From NCBI RefSeq assembly GCF_030269365.1, contig NZ_BSTF01000003.1:186001-250000 (forward strand): DNA of 64,000 bases. The letters run 5' to 3'. Positions within the stretch are counted from its first letter, which is position 1; each line of letters opens with the position of its first letter. Source of the DNA: Lentzea sp. NBRC 102530 (GTDB lineage: Bacteria > Actinomycetota > Actinomycetes > Mycobacteriales > Pseudonocardiaceae). The notes under the pieces were generated by a model. That model saw nothing but the letters and a program-made list of their open reading frames with translations, was not told the DNA's origin and did no database searches. The translations under genes were made by a program, and so were the position numbers. This document shows positions 15,138 through 24,218 of this stretch, piece by piece.

Positions 15138-16040
15138 GTGATCTCCGAGGCACTGCCCAAGGGCTCCGTGGTGGCGGTGGTGGTCACCCGCCACCGCCGT
15201 GAGCTGCTCTCCGAGTCGCTCAAGGCCCTCTCGACGCAGACGCGCGTCCCCGATCACCTGGTGGTCGTCGACAACGGCCCCGACCAGCCGGTCAACGACC
15301 TGGTCGAGCAGTGCCCGCTGCCCACGACGTACCTCGCGTCCCACCGCAACCTCGGTGGCGCCGGCGGCTTCGCGCTGGGCATCCTGCACGCGCTGTCGCT
15401 GGGTGCGGAGTGGGTGTGGCTCGCGGACGACGACGGTCGTCCCGCCGACGAGAACGTGCTGGAGGTCCTGCTCGGGGAGGCCGAGCGCCGGGGTCTCGCC
15501 GAGATCTCGCCGGTCGTCACGAACATCGACTCGCCGGACAAGCTCGCGTTCCCGCTGCGCAGGGGCCTGACCTGGAAGCGTTCGGCGGCCGACCTCGGCA
15601 CCGACTTCCTGCCGGGCATCGCCTCGCTGTTCAACGGCGCCCTGTTCCGCGCCACGACGCTCGACGTCGTCGGCGTGCCGGACTACCGCCTGTTCTTCCG
15701 CGGCGACGAGGTCGAGGTGCACCGCCGCCTGGTGCGCAGCGGCCTGCCGTTCGGCACCTCGCTCAAGGTCGCGTACGTCCACCCGGACGGTTCCGACGAG
15801 TTCAAGCCGATGCTCGGCGGCCGCTTCCACGCGCAGGACCCGGAGAACCCGGTCAAGCGCTACTACACCTACCGCAACCGCGGTTACCTGCTCGCCCAGC
15901 CGGGCATGCGCAAGCTGGGCGTGTTGGAAGTATTCCGCTTCGGCCTGTACTTTCTCGGGGTCCGCAAGGACCCGAAGGCCTTCGTCGAGTGGTTGCGCCT
16001 GGTCCGCCTGGGGCGGCGTGAGCAGTTCTTCCGCAAGTGA
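15138..16040 (+). CDS. GT2 family glycosyltransferase, GlfT1-like galactofuranosyltransferase
   Basis: A 300-residue GT-A fold enzyme. The sugar-nucleotide and metal site is WLADDDGRP (DDD), preceded by LGGAGGFALG and followed by FFRGDEVEVHRRL, which holds the catalytic acidic residue. The pattern resembles mycobacterial GlfT1, which adds the first galactofuranose residues to the rhamnosyl-GlcNAc lipid linker. It starts at a GTG with zero spacing from the ATPase gene. The context (exporter before it, membrane transferases after it, glfT2 and glf downstream) supports galactan initiation; direct proof would need the acceptor. Confidence 0.75.
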   Translation: MISEALPKGSVVAVVVTRHRRELLSESLKALSTQTRVPDHLVVVDNGPDQPVNDLVEQCPLPTTYLASHRNLGGAGGFALGILHALSLGAEWVWLADDDGRPADENVLEVLLGEAERRGLAEISPVVTNIDSPDKLAFPLRRGLTWKRSAADLGTDFLPGIASLFNGALFRATTLDVVGVPDYRLFFRGDEVEVHRRLVRSGLPFGTSLKVAYVHPDGSDEFKPMLGGRFHAQDPENPVKRYYTYRNRGYLLAQPGMRKLGVLEVFRFGLYFLGVRKDPKAFVEWLRLVRLGRREQFFRK

Positions 16041-16064
16041 GCGCTTCGAAACCGATTGCTTGAG

Positions 16065-18335
16065 ATGACTTCGACTCTGAGCCCGGCAGTGGCGTCGGGC
16101 AAACCCGGATTCCGGGAACGGGTGACACCACCGCTCACGATGGTGGCCCTGGTACTGCTCGGTGCGGTCATCCCGATGTACCGCAACCACATCTTCTACT
16201 TCTGGGACGACACGGCCGCGGCCGCCGTCCCGGTGTGGCAGCGGGTCGGCGAGGCGTTCAGCGAAGGCCGGATGCCGCTGCTCGAGCTCGACATGTGGCG
16301 CGGCGGCAACTTCGCCGCCGAGGTCGCCACCGGCATGTGGAACCCGGTCGAGGTCCTCCTCGCCGTGGGCACCGGCTGGATCGACAACATCGCGCTCGGC
16401 ATCACGATCGTCAAGCTCGTGTTCCTGGTGGCCTTCTCGGTCGGCGTGTTCCTGCTGGCCCGCGAGTACGGCGCCAAGCCGTGGATCGCGGCGGCCATCG
16501 GCACGGCGCTGCCGCTGTCGGGCTACATCCTCTTCATGGACGGCACGTCCTGGATCAACGCCCTCACGACGTACGGCTTCCTCCCGTACGTGTGGTGGAC
16601 GGCCAGGCGCACGGCCAGGCTCGGCAAGTCGACGGCGTGGGTGGTCCTCACCGGCTTCCTCGCGGCGACCACCGGCAACCCGTACGTGCTGGTCTCGATC
16701 TTCCTGATCGTCCTGGCCGTGGCCCTCGAGGCCTGGCTGGCGTTCGACAAGCGCAAGATCATCAACCTGTTCGCGGCCGGCTTCGCCGTGCTGATGCTGA
16801 ACGTGATCGTGTACCTGCCGTTCTCGCTGACCTCGTCGGTCAGCTACCGCAAGGACAGCAGGACGTTCAACGACGGGTTCCTCTCCCCGCAGCTGCAGGA
16901 CTTCTTCGGGATGAGCAACCCGGCCGCGCAGCCGCTGATGAACATCTGGAGCGGTCTCAACCCGACGTTCCCCGCGCTCTACCTGGCCTGGTTCTTCCTG
17001 CCGCTGCTCCCCTGGTTCCGCTGGAGCGTGCTGTTCGAGCGGCGCAAGGAGTACCTGGGCCTGTACCTCTACACGCTGGCCTACCTGTTCCTGGTGCTCG
17101 GCCCGTCGAACCTGAACGTGTTCCGCTGGCCGGCCCGCCTCATCCCGTTCTTCTTCATCCCGCTGGTCATCATCTGGGCGATCCTCGCCAGCGAGGGCCT
17201 GCAGAAGACGAAGAAGAAGGCCCGCACGCTCGGCTCTCTCGGGATCGTGCTGGTCGGGGCGTACTCCGGGTGGGCCTCGCTGCCGCAGACCAACCTCCGC
17301 CAGGCCTACACGATGGTCATCGTGGCGGTCGCGGTGCTCGTGCTGCTGCGCGTCGGCATCGGCTCGTTCAAGGGCTACGCGGTGATGGCGGTCGGCACGA
17401 TCGGCTTCCTCGCGATGCAGACCGTGTGGTTCCCCGGCAACTACAGCGTGGCGGACTACAAGTTCCCGACCAGCGAGAGCAAGCTCGAGCAGCGCTTCGA
17501 GAAGCGCTACGAGGGCGTGACGGTCTCGCTGAGCGACATCGGGAAGGTGAAACCGGGCGACCTCTACCCCGGTGGCGCCTACCAGGACTTCATCTTCGGC
17601 ACGAACTTCAGCGTCGCCAACGTCGAGGCCCTCACCGCGTACAGCGGCGTCGGCTTCAACGCCATGGACCAGGCGCTGTGCACCGCCTACAACGGCGCCG
17701 TCACGTGCCCCGAGGCGTGGAAGACCCTGTGGTCGACCCTGCCGGGCTCGGACAAGCCGCTGGCCGACCTGCTCCGCGCGGAAACGGTCGTCGTCCAGAA
17801 CAACCTCATCGACACCCGGAACGTCCCTGCACCGGAGGGCTGGCGCCAGGCCGAGTCCTCGGACCGCGTGGTCGTCTGGAAGCGCATCGACAAGCTCGAG
17901 TTCCCGGACGGCAGGGTGTCGTCCTACCCGGACGGCATGAAGATCGAGTCCGACCGCATGACCGGCAAGGTCAGCGAAGAGGTGAAGTTCAGCGACGCGA
18001 ACGGCGGCAAGCTGGTCTTCTCCCGCCTCGCGTGGCCGGGCTACGTCGCGAAGGTGAACGGCCAGGACGTGCCCGCGAAGCTCGGACCTGCCGGTTTGCT
18101 CGAGGTCGAGCTGCCGAAGGGCGTCCGGGAGGGCACACTGCAGATCGACTGGGTCATGCCTGGAATGACCATCGGCCTCATCACCGGCGCGATCGGCATC
18201 GTGCTGACGCTGGGGCTGGTCGTGCTCGACCGCGTTCAGCGCCGCAGGCGGCGTGACGAGCCACAACACAACTCAGACCTTGAGCCACTGGACGACGTGA
18301 TCCGCGAGACCGTCGGAACAGGAGACCGAAAGTGA
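16065..18335 (+). CDS. Large polytopic membrane protein, YfhO/GT-C-like
   Basis: A 756-residue membrane protein with about 12-13 predicted spans from residue 20 to 450, then a roughly 200-residue extracytoplasmic beta-rich region and a final span near the C-terminus. The architecture and the early extracellular acidic pair (FYFWDDTAA) fit the YfhO and GT-C group, whose members use polyprenol-linked sugars as donors outside the membrane. I chose the ATG at 16065; a TTG at 16056 is also possible. Its stop overlaps the GTG of the GT2 gene (GTGA), pairing a likely donor-making enzyme with a likely membrane transferase. Confidence 0.65.
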   Translation: MTSTLSPAVASGKPGFRERVTPPLTMVALVLLGAVIPMYRNHIFYFWDDTAAAAVPVWQRVGEAFSEGRMPLLELDMWRGGNFAAEVATGMWNPVEVLLAVGTGWIDNIALGITIVKLVFLVAFSVGVFLLAREYGAKPWIAAAIGTALPLSGYILFMDGTSWINALTTYGFLPYVWWTARRTARLGKSTAWVVLTGFLAATTGNPYVLVSIFLIVLAVALEAWLAFDKRKIINLFAAGFAVLMLNVIVYLPFSLTSSVSYRKDSRTFNDGFLSPQLQDFFGMSNPAAQPLMNIWSGLNPTFPALYLAWFFLPLLPWFRWSVLFERRKEYLGLYLYTLAYLFLVLGPSNLNVFRWPARLIPFFFIPLVIIWAILASEGLQKTKKKARTLGSLGIVLVGAYSGWASLPQTNLRQAYTMVIVAVAVLVLLRVGIGSFKGYAVMAVGTIGFLAMQTVWFPGNYSVADYKFPTSESKLEQRFEKRYEGVTVSLSDIGKVKPGDLYPGGAYQDFIFGTNFSVANVEALTAYSGVGFNAMDQALCTAYNGAVTCPEAWKTLWSTLPGSDKPLADLLRAETVVVQNNLIDTRNVPAPEGWRQAESSDRVVVWKRIDKLEFPDGRVSSYPDGMKIESDRMTGKVSEEVKFSDANGGKLVFSRLAWPGYVAKVNGQDVPAKLGPAGLLEVELPKGVREGTLQIDWVMPGMTIGLITGAIGIVLTLGLVVLDRVQRRRRRDEPQHNSDLEPLDDVIRETVGTGDRK

Positions 18336-19378
18336 CCGACCAGGCGCGCCGACCTCTGGTGTCGATCGTGGTGCCGGCCTACGACGAAGCCCCGAACGTG
18401 AAGGGCACCGTCAACCTGTTCCGGCAGATCAAGGAGTCGCAGCCGGACGTCGACTTCGAGCTCGTCCTCATCGACGACGGCTCGTCGGACGGCACGGCGG
18501 ACCTCTTCATCGCCGAACTCGGCGAGCAGGACGTCGCCCGCGTGGCGTCGTTCTCGCGCAACTTCGGCTCGCACGCGGGTCTGAGCGCCGGCTTCGCGCT
18601 CTGCCGCGGCGACTGCGCCCTGACGCTGTCCGCCGACCTGCAGGAGCCGGTCGAGGTCATCGACCGCTTCCTCGCCGAGTGGCGCGCGGGCAACGACATC
18701 GTGTGGGCCGTTCGCGCGGTCCGCTCGGTGCCGAAGGGCCTCGCCAACAAGCTCGCGCTGAAGTTCAACGACTTCTTCGCCAAGCACTCCGACGTGCCGA
18801 AGACCTTCCCGAAGGAAGGCCCGTCGCAGATGCTGGTCAGCCGTCCCGTGCTGGACGTCGTGAACCAGATGCCGGAGCTCAACCGCAACATCCTCGCGCT
18901 GGTCGCGTGGGCGGGCTTCAAGCAGACGACCGTCGCGTTTGAGCAGAAGCCGCGTGCGGCCGACGACAGCAAGTGGACGACCAGCAAGAAGATCAAGCTG
19001 GTCTTCGACTCGTTCGTCGAGTTCTCGGTCATGCCGATCATGCTGATGATGGTCGCGGGCGTCGCCTTCACGGGCATCGGCCTCGCCACGGTCTTCGGCT
19101 TCCTGCTCGGCGCGCTGATCACGCTGTCCGCGCCGAACGCCATCGGCATCATCGTCGGTGTCGTGCTCTTCGCGGCCGGTGCGAACCTCGGCTGCACGGC
19201 GATGCTCGGCCAGTACCTGTACCGCGCCGGTGACGACGCCCGCCGCCGCCCGCTGTACGTGATCCGCCAGGTCCGCGACGTCAACGCCCTCGCCGGTCAG
19301 CCGCCGCAGGGTGTCGTCAACGTGAACCCGCTGGACATCCCGGGCCTGACCAACGTCAACGGTCTGGGCCGGCCCTGA
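18332..19378 (+). CDS. Polyprenol-phosphate glycosyltransferase (DPM1/GtrB-like GT2)
   Basis: A 348-residue protein. The N-terminal GT2 domain has SIVVPAYDEAPNV, the IDDGSSDGT nucleotide motif and LSADLQEPVEV as the DxD-type metal site. Two membrane spans follow at about 240-300 (MPIMLMMVAGVAF and IIVGVVLFAAGANLG), the GtrB/ArnC layout. It should load a sugar onto polyprenyl phosphate at the inner leaflet. Overlap with the preceding membrane-protein gene (GTGA) and with the following one (CTGA) suggests the three act as a donor-synthesis and transfer unit for wall glycan decoration. Confidence 0.82.
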   Translation: MTDQARRPLVSIVVPAYDEAPNVKGTVNLFRQIKESQPDVDFELVLIDDGSSDGTADLFIAELGEQDVARVASFSRNFGSHAGLSAGFALCRGDCALTLSADLQEPVEVIDRFLAEWRAGNDIVWAVRAVRSVPKGLANKLALKFNDFFAKHSDVPKTFPKEGPSQMLVSRPVLDVVNQMPELNRNILALVAWAGFKQTTVAFEQKPRAADDSKWTTSKKIKLVFDSFVEFSVMPIMLMMVAGVAFTGIGLATVFGFLLGALITLSAPNAIGIIVGVVLFAAGANLGCTAMLGQYLYRAGDDARRRPLYVIRQVRDVNALAGQPPQGVVNVNPLDIPGLTNVNGLGRP

Positions 19379-21246
19379 TAGAGGCACTCGCTCTCACGGC
19401 GGCCCTGCTCTGGGGCCCCGGAACACTGCTGGCAGCCATCCTCGGTCTCCGAGGGTGGCTGCTCGCAGGTTCGGCCCCTGCCATCACCATGGGCGTCGTG
19501 GGCGTGGGAGCGCCGCTGACGTCGGCCGCCGGGATCCGCTGGAACGTCTGGGTCCTGCTCGGCTGCACCGTCGCCATCGCGGTCGTGGTGCTGGTCGTGC
19601 AGCGCTTCGCCCGCAACCCCCTGACCCAGCCCGCGTGGTCGCGCACGGGGTCGCTCACCGTCGCCGCCGGTGTGGTCGCGGCGGGGGGCATCGCCACGCT
19701 GACGCTCCTGCGGGGCACCTACGGGCTCGACTCGGTGCCGCAGGGCTGGGACGCGCCGTACCACGGCAACGGGATCCGGTTCATCGCCGAGACGGGCAAC
19801 GCCGGGAACAGGGCGTTCGGCTGGATCGACGTGCCGGACAACCCCGCCGGCGCCTTCTACCCGAACGCCTACCACGCGTTCGAGTCGATCATCTACAAGC
19901 TCACCGGCGTGACGATCCCGCTGGTGATGAACACCGGGATGGTCGTCACCGCCGCCCTGGTCGTCCCGCTGGGCACCGTGGCGCTCGTCAAGGCGTTCGG
20001 GGGCCGGGCGGGCTTCGCGGCCGCCTCGGCGCTGGTCTCGACGTCGTTCGCGGCCTACCCGTTCGACCTGTGGCAGTGGGGGCAGCTCTACCCGTACGTC
20101 GCGGGGCTGTCGCTGATCCTGCCGTTCCTGGCCCTGTTCGTGCGGTGGCTGGACGCGCGGGCCGACCGGCTCGGCGTGCTCGTGGCCGTCGTCGCGGTGG
20201 GCCTGGCCGCGGTGCACTCGGCGATGATGTTCGTCGCCGTCCTGCTCGTGCTCTGCTACCTGGTGCAACGGGCCTGGCCAGCGCCTCGGGAGTTCCTGCG
20301 CCGCGACCTGCCCCGGCTGGGCCTGCTGACCGTGGGTGCCGCGGTCATCGCCATCCCGTACCTGATCGGCGCCTCCACGATGGCCGGGCGGACGTCGGCC
20401 TACAACTGGCCCGCCGTGACCACGCCGTCGCGCGCGTTCGGGGACGCGGTGCTGCTCGGGCACGAGGCGGAGGCCCCTCAGTACCTGCTGGCGGCGTTGT
20501 CGCTGTTCGGCTTCTACCTGATGCTGCGCGAGCCGGTCTGGCGGTGGGCGCTCGGGGCGTACGTGGTCTTCCTGGGCCTGTTCGTCGCGGCCGACTCGGT
20601 GGACGCCGCGTGGGCCACCGCGATCACGTCGCCGTGGTGGAACGACCGCTGGCGACTCGTCGCCGTGCTGGTCCTGCCCGCGACGCTCGCCGCGGGGTGG
20701 GCGCTGAACCACCTGGTCAAGCTGGTGGAACCACGCGGGCAGGTCGTGCTGCTGGTGGTCGCCGCGCTGGTCGCCGGCGGGTACCTCGTCGTGACGCACG
20801 GGTACGTCGGGCGCAACGCGATCCGGCTGCACTGGACGTTCCGCAGCACCGTCGTCACCGACCAGGAACGGCAGGGGCTGCTGGAGCTCGGGAAGATCGT
20901 GAAGCCCGGTGAGCGGGTGATGAACGACGGCGTCGACGGCACGGTGTGGATGTACGCGCTGAGCGGTGCCGAGCCGATCGTCGGCCACTACCCCAACCCC
21001 GCGACCATGAGCCCGCGGCGCAAGCTGCTGCTCGACCGCTTCAACCAGATCACCACGGACTCGGCCGCGGCGCAGGTCGTGCGCGACCTGAACATCCGCT
21101 ACGCCGTGGTGTCGAGCGGGCTGATGGCCGACTTCCGGCGCTCCCCCGGCATGGTCGACCTGGACGACGTCGCGGCGTTGAAGGCGGTCTACCGCAACCG
21201 CGACTTCCAGCTCTACGAGGTCGACTGGTCCCGACTCGCACGGTAA
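19375..21246 (+). CDS. Large membrane protein, DUF6541-like putative glycosyltransferase
   Basis: About 623 residues with some 12 membrane spans and a soluble C-terminal part (about 490-620). The motif HGNGIRFIAETGN with FYPNAYHAFESI in the first large loop is what I associate with DUF6541 membrane proteins, which resemble GT-C enzymes. The first ATG in frame is 19489. The frame upstream of it encodes a good membrane segment (LALTAALLWGPGTLLAAI), and a CTG at 19375 overlaps the previous stop, so I take 19375 as the start. Mycobacterial Rv3779, also a large membrane protein near bpa, may be its counterpart. Confidence 0.65.
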   Translation: MIEALALTAALLWGPGTLLAAILGLRGWLLAGSAPAITMGVVGVGAPLTSAAGIRWNVWVLLGCTVAIAVVVLVVQRFARNPLTQPAWSRTGSLTVAAGVVAAGGIATLTLLRGTYGLDSVPQGWDAPYHGNGIRFIAETGNAGNRAFGWIDVPDNPAGAFYPNAYHAFESIIYKLTGVTIPLVMNTGMVVTAALVVPLGTVALVKAFGGRAGFAAASALVSTSFAAYPFDLWQWGQLYPYVAGLSLILPFLALFVRWLDARADRLGVLVAVVAVGLAAVHSAMMFVAVLLVLCYLVQRAWPAPREFLRRDLPRLGLLTVGAAVIAIPYLIGASTMAGRTSAYNWPAVTTPSRAFGDAVLLGHEAEAPQYLLAALSLFGFYLMLREPVWRWALGAYVVFLGLFVAADSVDAAWATAITSPWWNDRWRLVAVLVLPATLAAGWALNHLVKLVEPRGQVVLLVVAALVAGGYLVVTHGYVGRNAIRLHWTFRSTVVTDQERQGLLELGKIVKPGERVMNDGVDGTVWMYALSGAEPIVGHYPNPATMSPRRKLLLDRFNQITTDSAAAQVVRDLNIRYAVVSSGLMADFRRSPGMVDLDDVAALKAVYRNRDFQLYEVDWSRLAR

Positions 21247-21286
21247 TCGCTCGCATACGAGCCGTGATCGGAGTAAGACGGGACGG

Positions 21287-22516
21287 GTGATCTCCCGACG
21301 CAGGCTCCTGACGGCCACCGGTGCTCTCGCGCTGCTCTCCGCGTGCGGTTCGAACACCGGTCGTGGCTCCTCCGAAGGACTTCGCCAGTGGTACCACGCC
21401 TACGGCGAACCCGGCGTGCAGCAGGCGGTCGAGCGGTACGCGCAGGCGTACGGCAAGGTGCCGGTGGACGTGCAGTGGAACCCCGGCGACTACGACTCGA
21501 AGCTCGCCACCGCGTTGCTGTCCGGCACCGGGCCCGACGTCTTCGAGGCCACCACGCAGGTGAGCGCGGTGCGGGCCGGTCAGCTGGTGCCGCTGGACGA
21601 CGTGATCGCGTCCGCGCGTGACGACTTCACCGCCTCGATCCTCGCCGGACACACCGTCGACGGGCAGCTCTACGGCATCCCGCAGGCCGTGGACATGCAG
21701 ATGTTGTTCTACCGCAAGAGCATGCTCGCGGCAGCCGGGGTGTCACCTCCCTCCACTGTGGACGAACTGGTCGACGCGGCGCGGCGGCTGACCGCCGGTG
21801 GCGTGAAGGGGTTGTTCGCGGGCAACGACGCCGGCGTGAAGGTGCTCGCCGGTCCCGCGCTGTGGTCGGCCGGCCTCGACTACGTGACGCCGGAGCACCA
21901 GGTCGGGTTCGACGACCCCGTTGCGGCCCAGGCGATCGGCAAGCTGCGCTCGTTGCAGGAGAGCGGGTCGCTGCTGCTCGGCGCGGTGAAGGACTGGTCG
22001 GAGCCGGACGCGTTCACGCAGGGGCTCGTGGCGATGCAGTGGACCGGGCTGTGGACCGTTCCGGCCGTGCAGAAGGCCCTGGGTGACGACTTCGGCGTGC
22101 TGCCGTGGCCGCGGCTGAACGACGCCGGCAAGCCGTCCGTGCCGGTCGGGGCGTACGGCGCGATGGTGAACGCCAAGTCGGCGAAGGTGGCCGAGGCCAA
22201 GGAGTTCGTGCGCTGGCTGTGGGTCGAGAAGACCGAGTACCAGGCCGACTTCAACCAGTCCTACGGCTTCCACATCCCGCCGCGGAAGTCCCTCGCCTCC
22301 TCTGCGGACAAGCTCAGGACCGGTGCGGCCGCCGATGCCGTGAAGTTCGTGCAGGACAACGCTCGCTCGTCCAACCCGCCGGACTGGACGTCGGCGATGC
22401 GGACGGCGTTCGAGGACGCCGTGGCCCGCGTGGTGCGCGACGGCGCCGACGCGTCGTCCGAACTGCGTGGCGCTGTGTCGAAGGTGCGGGACGAGTTGAA
22501 GCGCCTCTACGGATGA
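21287..22516 (+). CDS. Sugar ABC importer, solute-binding lipoprotein
   Basis: A 409-residue lipoprotein. The N-terminus has a twin-arginine-like SRRRLL, a short hydrophobic stretch and the lipobox LSAC (Cys20). The body is a family 1 extracellular sugar-binding protein (MalE-type): GPDVFEATTQVSA, an NDAGVKVL region and a late EFVRWLW helix. It begins with a GTG. The last bases overlap the first permease gene (ATGA). It captures an oligosaccharide or sugar outside the cell; the specificity cannot be told. Confidence 0.88.
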   Translation: MISRRRLLTATGALALLSACGSNTGRGSSEGLRQWYHAYGEPGVQQAVERYAQAYGKVPVDVQWNPGDYDSKLATALLSGTGPDVFEATTQVSAVRAGQLVPLDDVIASARDDFTASILAGHTVDGQLYGIPQAVDMQMLFYRKSMLAAAGVSPPSTVDELVDAARRLTAGGVKGLFAGNDAGVKVLAGPALWSAGLDYVTPEHQVGFDDPVAAQAIGKLRSLQESGSLLLGAVKDWSEPDAFTQGLVAMQWTGLWTVPAVQKALGDDFGVLPWPRLNDAGKPSVPVGAYGAMVNAKSAKVAEAKEFVRWLWVEKTEYQADFNQSYGFHIPPRKSLASSADKLRTGAAADAVKFVQDNARSSNPPDWTSAMRTAFEDAVARVVRDGADASSELRGAVSKVRDELKRLYG

Positions 22517-23364
22517 CGCGCACCTTCTGGCTGTTCGTGGGGCCGTTCTTCCTGGGGCTGTTGGTGTTCGTGTACGTGCCGATCGGGTGGAGCGTGCTGC
22601 TGTCGTTCTTCGACGCGCGCAACACGGTCACGCCGACGACGTTCATGGGGTTCGACAACTACGCCGACATGCTCACCGACGGGCCGTTCCTCGAGTCGCT
22701 GGGCACGTTCAGCGTGTTCGCGGCGTTCGTGGTGCCGCTGACGTTCGTGCTCGCGCTGGCGCTGGCGTTGCTGGTCAACGGGATCCGCTTCATGCAGGCG
22801 TTCTTCCGCTCGGTGTTCTTCCTGCCGTTCGCCTGCTCGTACGTCGTCGCGTCGCTGGTGTGGAAGCTGTCGCTGTTCAACGGCGTGCGGTACGGCCTCG
22901 CGAACACGGTGCTGGGCTGGTTCGGCGCGGACCCGATCGCGTGGACCGTCACGCCGCCCTGGTACTGGTTGGTGCTGGTGACGTTGCGGCTGTGGCTGCA
23001 GCTGGGGTTCTACATGATCCTGTTCATCGCGGGCCTGCAACGGATCCCGCACCACCTCTACGAAGCGGCGTGGATCGACGGCGCACGGCCGTGGCAGGCG
23101 TTGCGGCACATCACGTTGCCGCAGCTGCGCACGACATCGGTCGCGGTGCTGCTGCTTCTGCTGATCGCGGCCTATCAGGCGTTCGACGAGTTCTACAACG
23201 TGCTGGGCTCCGGCCCGTTCGGCAGGCCTCCGCTCGTGTACCTCTACTACACGTCGCTGGGCAGTGGCGGGCAGGACTTCGGGCACGGCAGCGCGGGTGC
23301 GGTGATCCTGTCGTTGCTGATCGCGGGCGTGACGCTGGTCCAGGGGCGGGTGTTCACGCGATGA
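22513..23364 (+). CDS. Sugar ABC importer, permease 1 (MalF-like)
   Basis: A 283-residue permease with six membrane spans and the EAA loop EAAWIDGARPWQALRHITLP that contacts the ATPase. Start and stop overlap the neighbouring genes (ATGA at 22513 and again at 23361), so it is translated together with the binding protein and the second permease. Confidence 0.9.
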   Translation: MTRTFWLFVGPFFLGLLVFVYVPIGWSVLLSFFDARNTVTPTTFMGFDNYADMLTDGPFLESLGTFSVFAAFVVPLTFVLALALALLVNGIRFMQAFFRSVFFLPFACSYVVASLVWKLSLFNGVRYGLANTVLGWFGADPIAWTVTPPWYWLVLVTLRLWLQLGFYMILFIAGLQRIPHHLYEAAWIDGARPWQALRHITLPQLRTTSVAVLLLLLIAAYQAFDEFYNVLGSGPFGRPPLVYLYYTSLGSGGQDFGHGSAGAVILSLLIAGVTLVQGRVFTR

Positions 23365-24173
23365 AAGCCTTGCGGTACACAGCTTTGACGGTCGTCGCGT
23401 TCTTCTTCCTGCTGCCGTTCTACCTGGTGCTGCGCAACGGGCTCGCGCTGGAGTCCGAGATCACGGCCGCCGACTGGACGTGGTGGCCTTCCGAGATCCA
23501 CTGGGAGAACTTCGCCGAGCTGTTCAACGATCCCGCCGTGCCGCTGCTGCGGAGCATGCTCAACTCTCTCGTCGTCGCGGTGCTGCAAACGGTGGGACAA
23601 CTGCTGTTGTGCTCGTTGGCGGGCTACGGCCTGGCGCGCATCCCGTACCGGTTCTCGAACGTCGTGCTGTACCTGGTGGTCGCGACGCTGATGATCCCGG
23701 CGGCGGTGACGTTCGTGCCGTCGTTCGTGGTGGTGTCGACCCTCGGCTGGATCTCCGACCTGCGCGGACTGGTGATCCCGGGCCTGTTCAGCGGGTTCAC
23801 CGCGTTCCTGTTCCGGCAGTACTTCCTGACGTTCCCGCGGGAGCTGGAGGAGGCGGCCCGCATCGACGGCCTCGGCCACTGGGGCACGTTCTGGCGGATC
23901 GTGGTGCCGAACTCGCGCGGGTTCTTCGCCGCGCTGGGCGTGATCTCGTTCGTGACGTCGTGGAACCAGTTCCTGTGGCCGTTGGTGATCGCGCAGGACC
24001 AGGACTCGTGGACGGTGCAGGTGGCGCTGTCGACGTTCCTCACGGCGCAGTCGCTGAACCTGCACGAGCTGTTTTTGGCGGCGGCCGTCTCCATCACGCC
24101 ACTGGTGGTCGTGTTCGTCGCGCTGCAACGGTTCCTGGTGCGCGGCGTGACGGAGACGGGCATCAAGGGATGA
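23361..24173 (+). CDS. Sugar ABC importer, permease 2 (MalG-like)
   Basis: A 270-residue permease with six spans and the EAA loop EEAARIDGLGHWGTFWRIVVP. It closes the importer operon, with an intrinsic terminator starting directly at its stop codon. No ATPase is encoded beside it; in actinomycetes such importers commonly share a multitasking ATPase of the MsiK type encoded elsewhere. Confidence 0.9.
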   Translation: MKALRYTALTVVAFFFLLPFYLVLRNGLALESEITAADWTWWPSEIHWENFAELFNDPAVPLLRSMLNSLVVAVLQTVGQLLLCSLAGYGLARIPYRFSNVVLYLVVATLMIPAAVTFVPSFVVVSTLGWISDLRGLVIPGLFSGFTAFLFRQYFLTFPRELEEAARIDGLGHWGTFWRIVVPNSRGFFAALGVISFVTSWNQFLWPLVIAQDQDSWTVQVALSTFLTAQSLNLHELFLAAAVSITPLVVVFVALQRFLVRGVTETGIKG

Positions 24174-24207
24174 AGAAAGGGCCCCCGGAATTCCGAGGGC
24201 CCTTTCT
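24174..24207. terminator. Bidirectional terminator between the sugar importer and glfT2
   Basis: AGAAAGGGCCC (24174-24184) pairs with GGGCCCTTTCT (24197-24207) around a 12-base loop. The A/T ends give a U-rich tail on either strand, so it serves both the importer operon (ending 24173) and the convergent glfT2 gene (ending 24219). Confidence 0.88.
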
Positions 24208-24218
24208 GCACAACCGGA

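Noticed and set aside
14316..18269. Very long open frame on the minus strand (over 1300 codons)
   Set aside because: It runs antisense to four well-supported genes (ABC ATPase, GT2, membrane protein) and its translation is His/Arg/Asp/Glu-rich low-complexity, the usual shadow of third-position GC bias. No ribosome site or domain.
19297..21357. 686-codon open frame on the minus strand
   Set aside because: Antisense of the DUF6541-like membrane gene; the product is charged, repetitive and without any domain.
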